From positions 1-51,034 of the IMG/VR virus record IMGVR_UViG_3300021432_000012: a stretch of 51,034 nt of DNA, one strand, 5' to 3'. A model generated the notes under the pieces. That model was not told where the DNA came from, did no database searches, and worked only from the letters and a program-made list of their open reading frames with translations. A program made the position numbers and the translations under genes. Positions 50,336 through 51,034 of this stretch are shown piece by piece (the first letter of the stretch is position 1; each line of letters opens with the position of its first letter). Origin of the DNA: a virus.

Positions 50336-50566
50336 TCAATGATTAGCAACGTACAAGACAGTAATCGCACAGATAGCAATTACAATTCCGCTGATAATCA
50401 AACTTACATCGATACCAGGGGCTGATTCGCCAAGTATATAATCTGATTGCATATGCGCACGATTCAGCCGTGCTAATTTACGCCAAGTGCGCCAATTTGC
50501 ATACTTTATTGAGATACGCGCACTCAATAATCGGATCATTGATTGTATTATCTGTTTCACAATCAT
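50336..50566 (-). CDS. Small protein with C-terminal membrane segment
   Basis: 76 residues from the ATG at 50566, overlapping the stop of the repeat gene. A basic helix, then a C-terminal span (V-S-L-I-I-S-G-I-V-I-A-I-C-A-I-T-V-L-Y-V-A). Function unknown. Confidence 0.6.
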   Translation of the reverse strand: MIVKQIIQSMIRLLSARISIKYANWRTWRKLARLNRAHMQSDYILGESAPGIDVSLIISGIVIAICAITVLYVANH

Positions 50567-51018
50567 TTCCTTTTTAGTTGAGGTGCCGTGAAACTCGCTC
50601 CTTCGCGGACATACACATCGTTGCACTTTGCCAGCGCCGGGGCCGTGAAACTACCTCCTTCGTAGACAACCACATTGTTGCACTTTGCTAGCACCGGGAC
50701 CGTGAAACTCGCTCCTTCGTAGACAACCACATCGTTGCACTTTGCTAGCACCGGGACCGTGAAACTCGCTCCTTCGCGGACATACACATTGTTGCACTTT
50801 GCCAGCGCCGGGACCGTGAAACTCGCTCCTTCGCGGACAACCACATCGTTGCACTTTGCTAGCACCGGGACCGTGAAACTCGCTCCTTCGTAGACATACA
50901 CATTGCCGCACTTTGCCAGCGCCGGGGCCGATATTTCAACCCCAGAAGGAATAATCAACTGACCTGCAAACTTCCCACTGCAAAGAACCATGAAAACATC
51001 AAAAGCTTCCTGATTCAC
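50563..51018 (-). CDS. 19-residue-repeat (solenoid-like) protein, right copy
   Basis: 151 residues: the same head as the left copy, six 19-residue units and the same PQLKRK tail. The GTG at 51018 may not be the true start because the frame is open to the edge. It heads the leftward arm and overlaps the next gene by four bases. The two copies share all of the first 127 bases and differ in unit number and unit variants. Confidence 0.8.
   Translation of the reverse strand: MNQEAFDVFMVLCSGKFAGQLIIPSGVEISAPALAKCGNVYVYEGASFTVPVLAKCNDVVVREGASFTVPALAKCNNVYVREGASFTVPVLAKCNDVVVYEGASFTVPVLAKCNNVVVYEGGSFTAPALAKCNDVYVREGASFTAPQLKRK
50584..50925 (-). repeat. Six contiguous 57-bp tandem repeats
   Basis: Inverted counterpart of 110-565, with six units instead of eight. 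Variant codons are the same set in other combinations. Confidence 0.95.
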
Positions 51019-51034
51019 TGCAATGATTTTTGCG
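50908..51034. repeat. 127-bp terminal inverted repeat, right copy
   Basis: Exact reverse complement of 1-127, up to base 50908. Confidence 0.95.

Noticed and set aside
1-51034. Diversity-generating retroelement
   Set aside because: The repeat genes vary in blocks, but no reverse transcriptase gene or template repeat was found.

Overview
The window is almost all of a tailed double-stranded DNA phage genome of the short-tailed (podovirus-like) type that infects a Gram-negative bacterium. A small-terminase, large-terminase, portal, scaffold, capsid and adaptor order is present, no tape-measure or tail-tube gene is visible, several large internal or ejection-type proteins follow the tail-hub gene, and the lysis cassette carries an Rz/Rz1 spanin pair. 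I see no integrase, no DNA polymerase and no ribosomal or host gene. The phage seems to bring a helicase, a primase and an ERF annealing protein and to rely on a host polymerase.

Layout. 1-5104: the first part of a rightward early operon of small overlapping genes. It begins with a gene of eight 57-bp repeats, includes an N4 gp49/Sf6 gp66-family gene, and is interrupted by one leftward Gly/Ala/Gln-rich gene (3284-4156) and an HNH remnant. 5105-5779: a gene-free stretch with a strong promoter, a probable structured RNA ending in an intrinsic terminator (5174-5346), then a second structured leader in front of the helicase gene. 5780-13107: helicase, primase, many small accessory genes, a tRNA-Gly with a structured leader, and small membrane proteins. 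13090-13745: a leftward cluster of four small genes including a Cro-like HTH, divergent from a rightward operon with a consensus-like promoter at 13829-13857. About 14221-15406: a G+C-rich insert carrying a leftward PAPS-reductase-family gene and a broken zinc/HNH-like reading frame, bordered by related inverted repeats.

15461-44866: the rightward late block of packaging, portal, structural genes, a GroES-like co-chaperonin, scaffold, decoration, capsid, adaptors, fibre-like proteins, packaged-DNA-stabilisation-like protein, and internal proteins, one with a soluble lytic transglycosylase domain. 45062-46837: lysis (holin, T4-type lysozyme, Rz with nested Rz1) plus small genes. 46946-51034: a leftward arm with a papain-like cysteine protease fused to a DUF4214-like region, many tiny genes, an ERF protein, a small membrane protein, and a second copy of the 57-bp-repeat gene.

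The two contig ends are identical in inverted orientation for exactly 127 bases, both inside the 5' part of the repeat gene, and then diverge. That length is a common assembler k-mer size, so I read the ends as an assembly break inside a longer inverted duplication and not as true genome ends. If the genome is circular or circularly permuted, the two repeat genes are divergent and head the two early operons, with their shared promoter region missing from this window.
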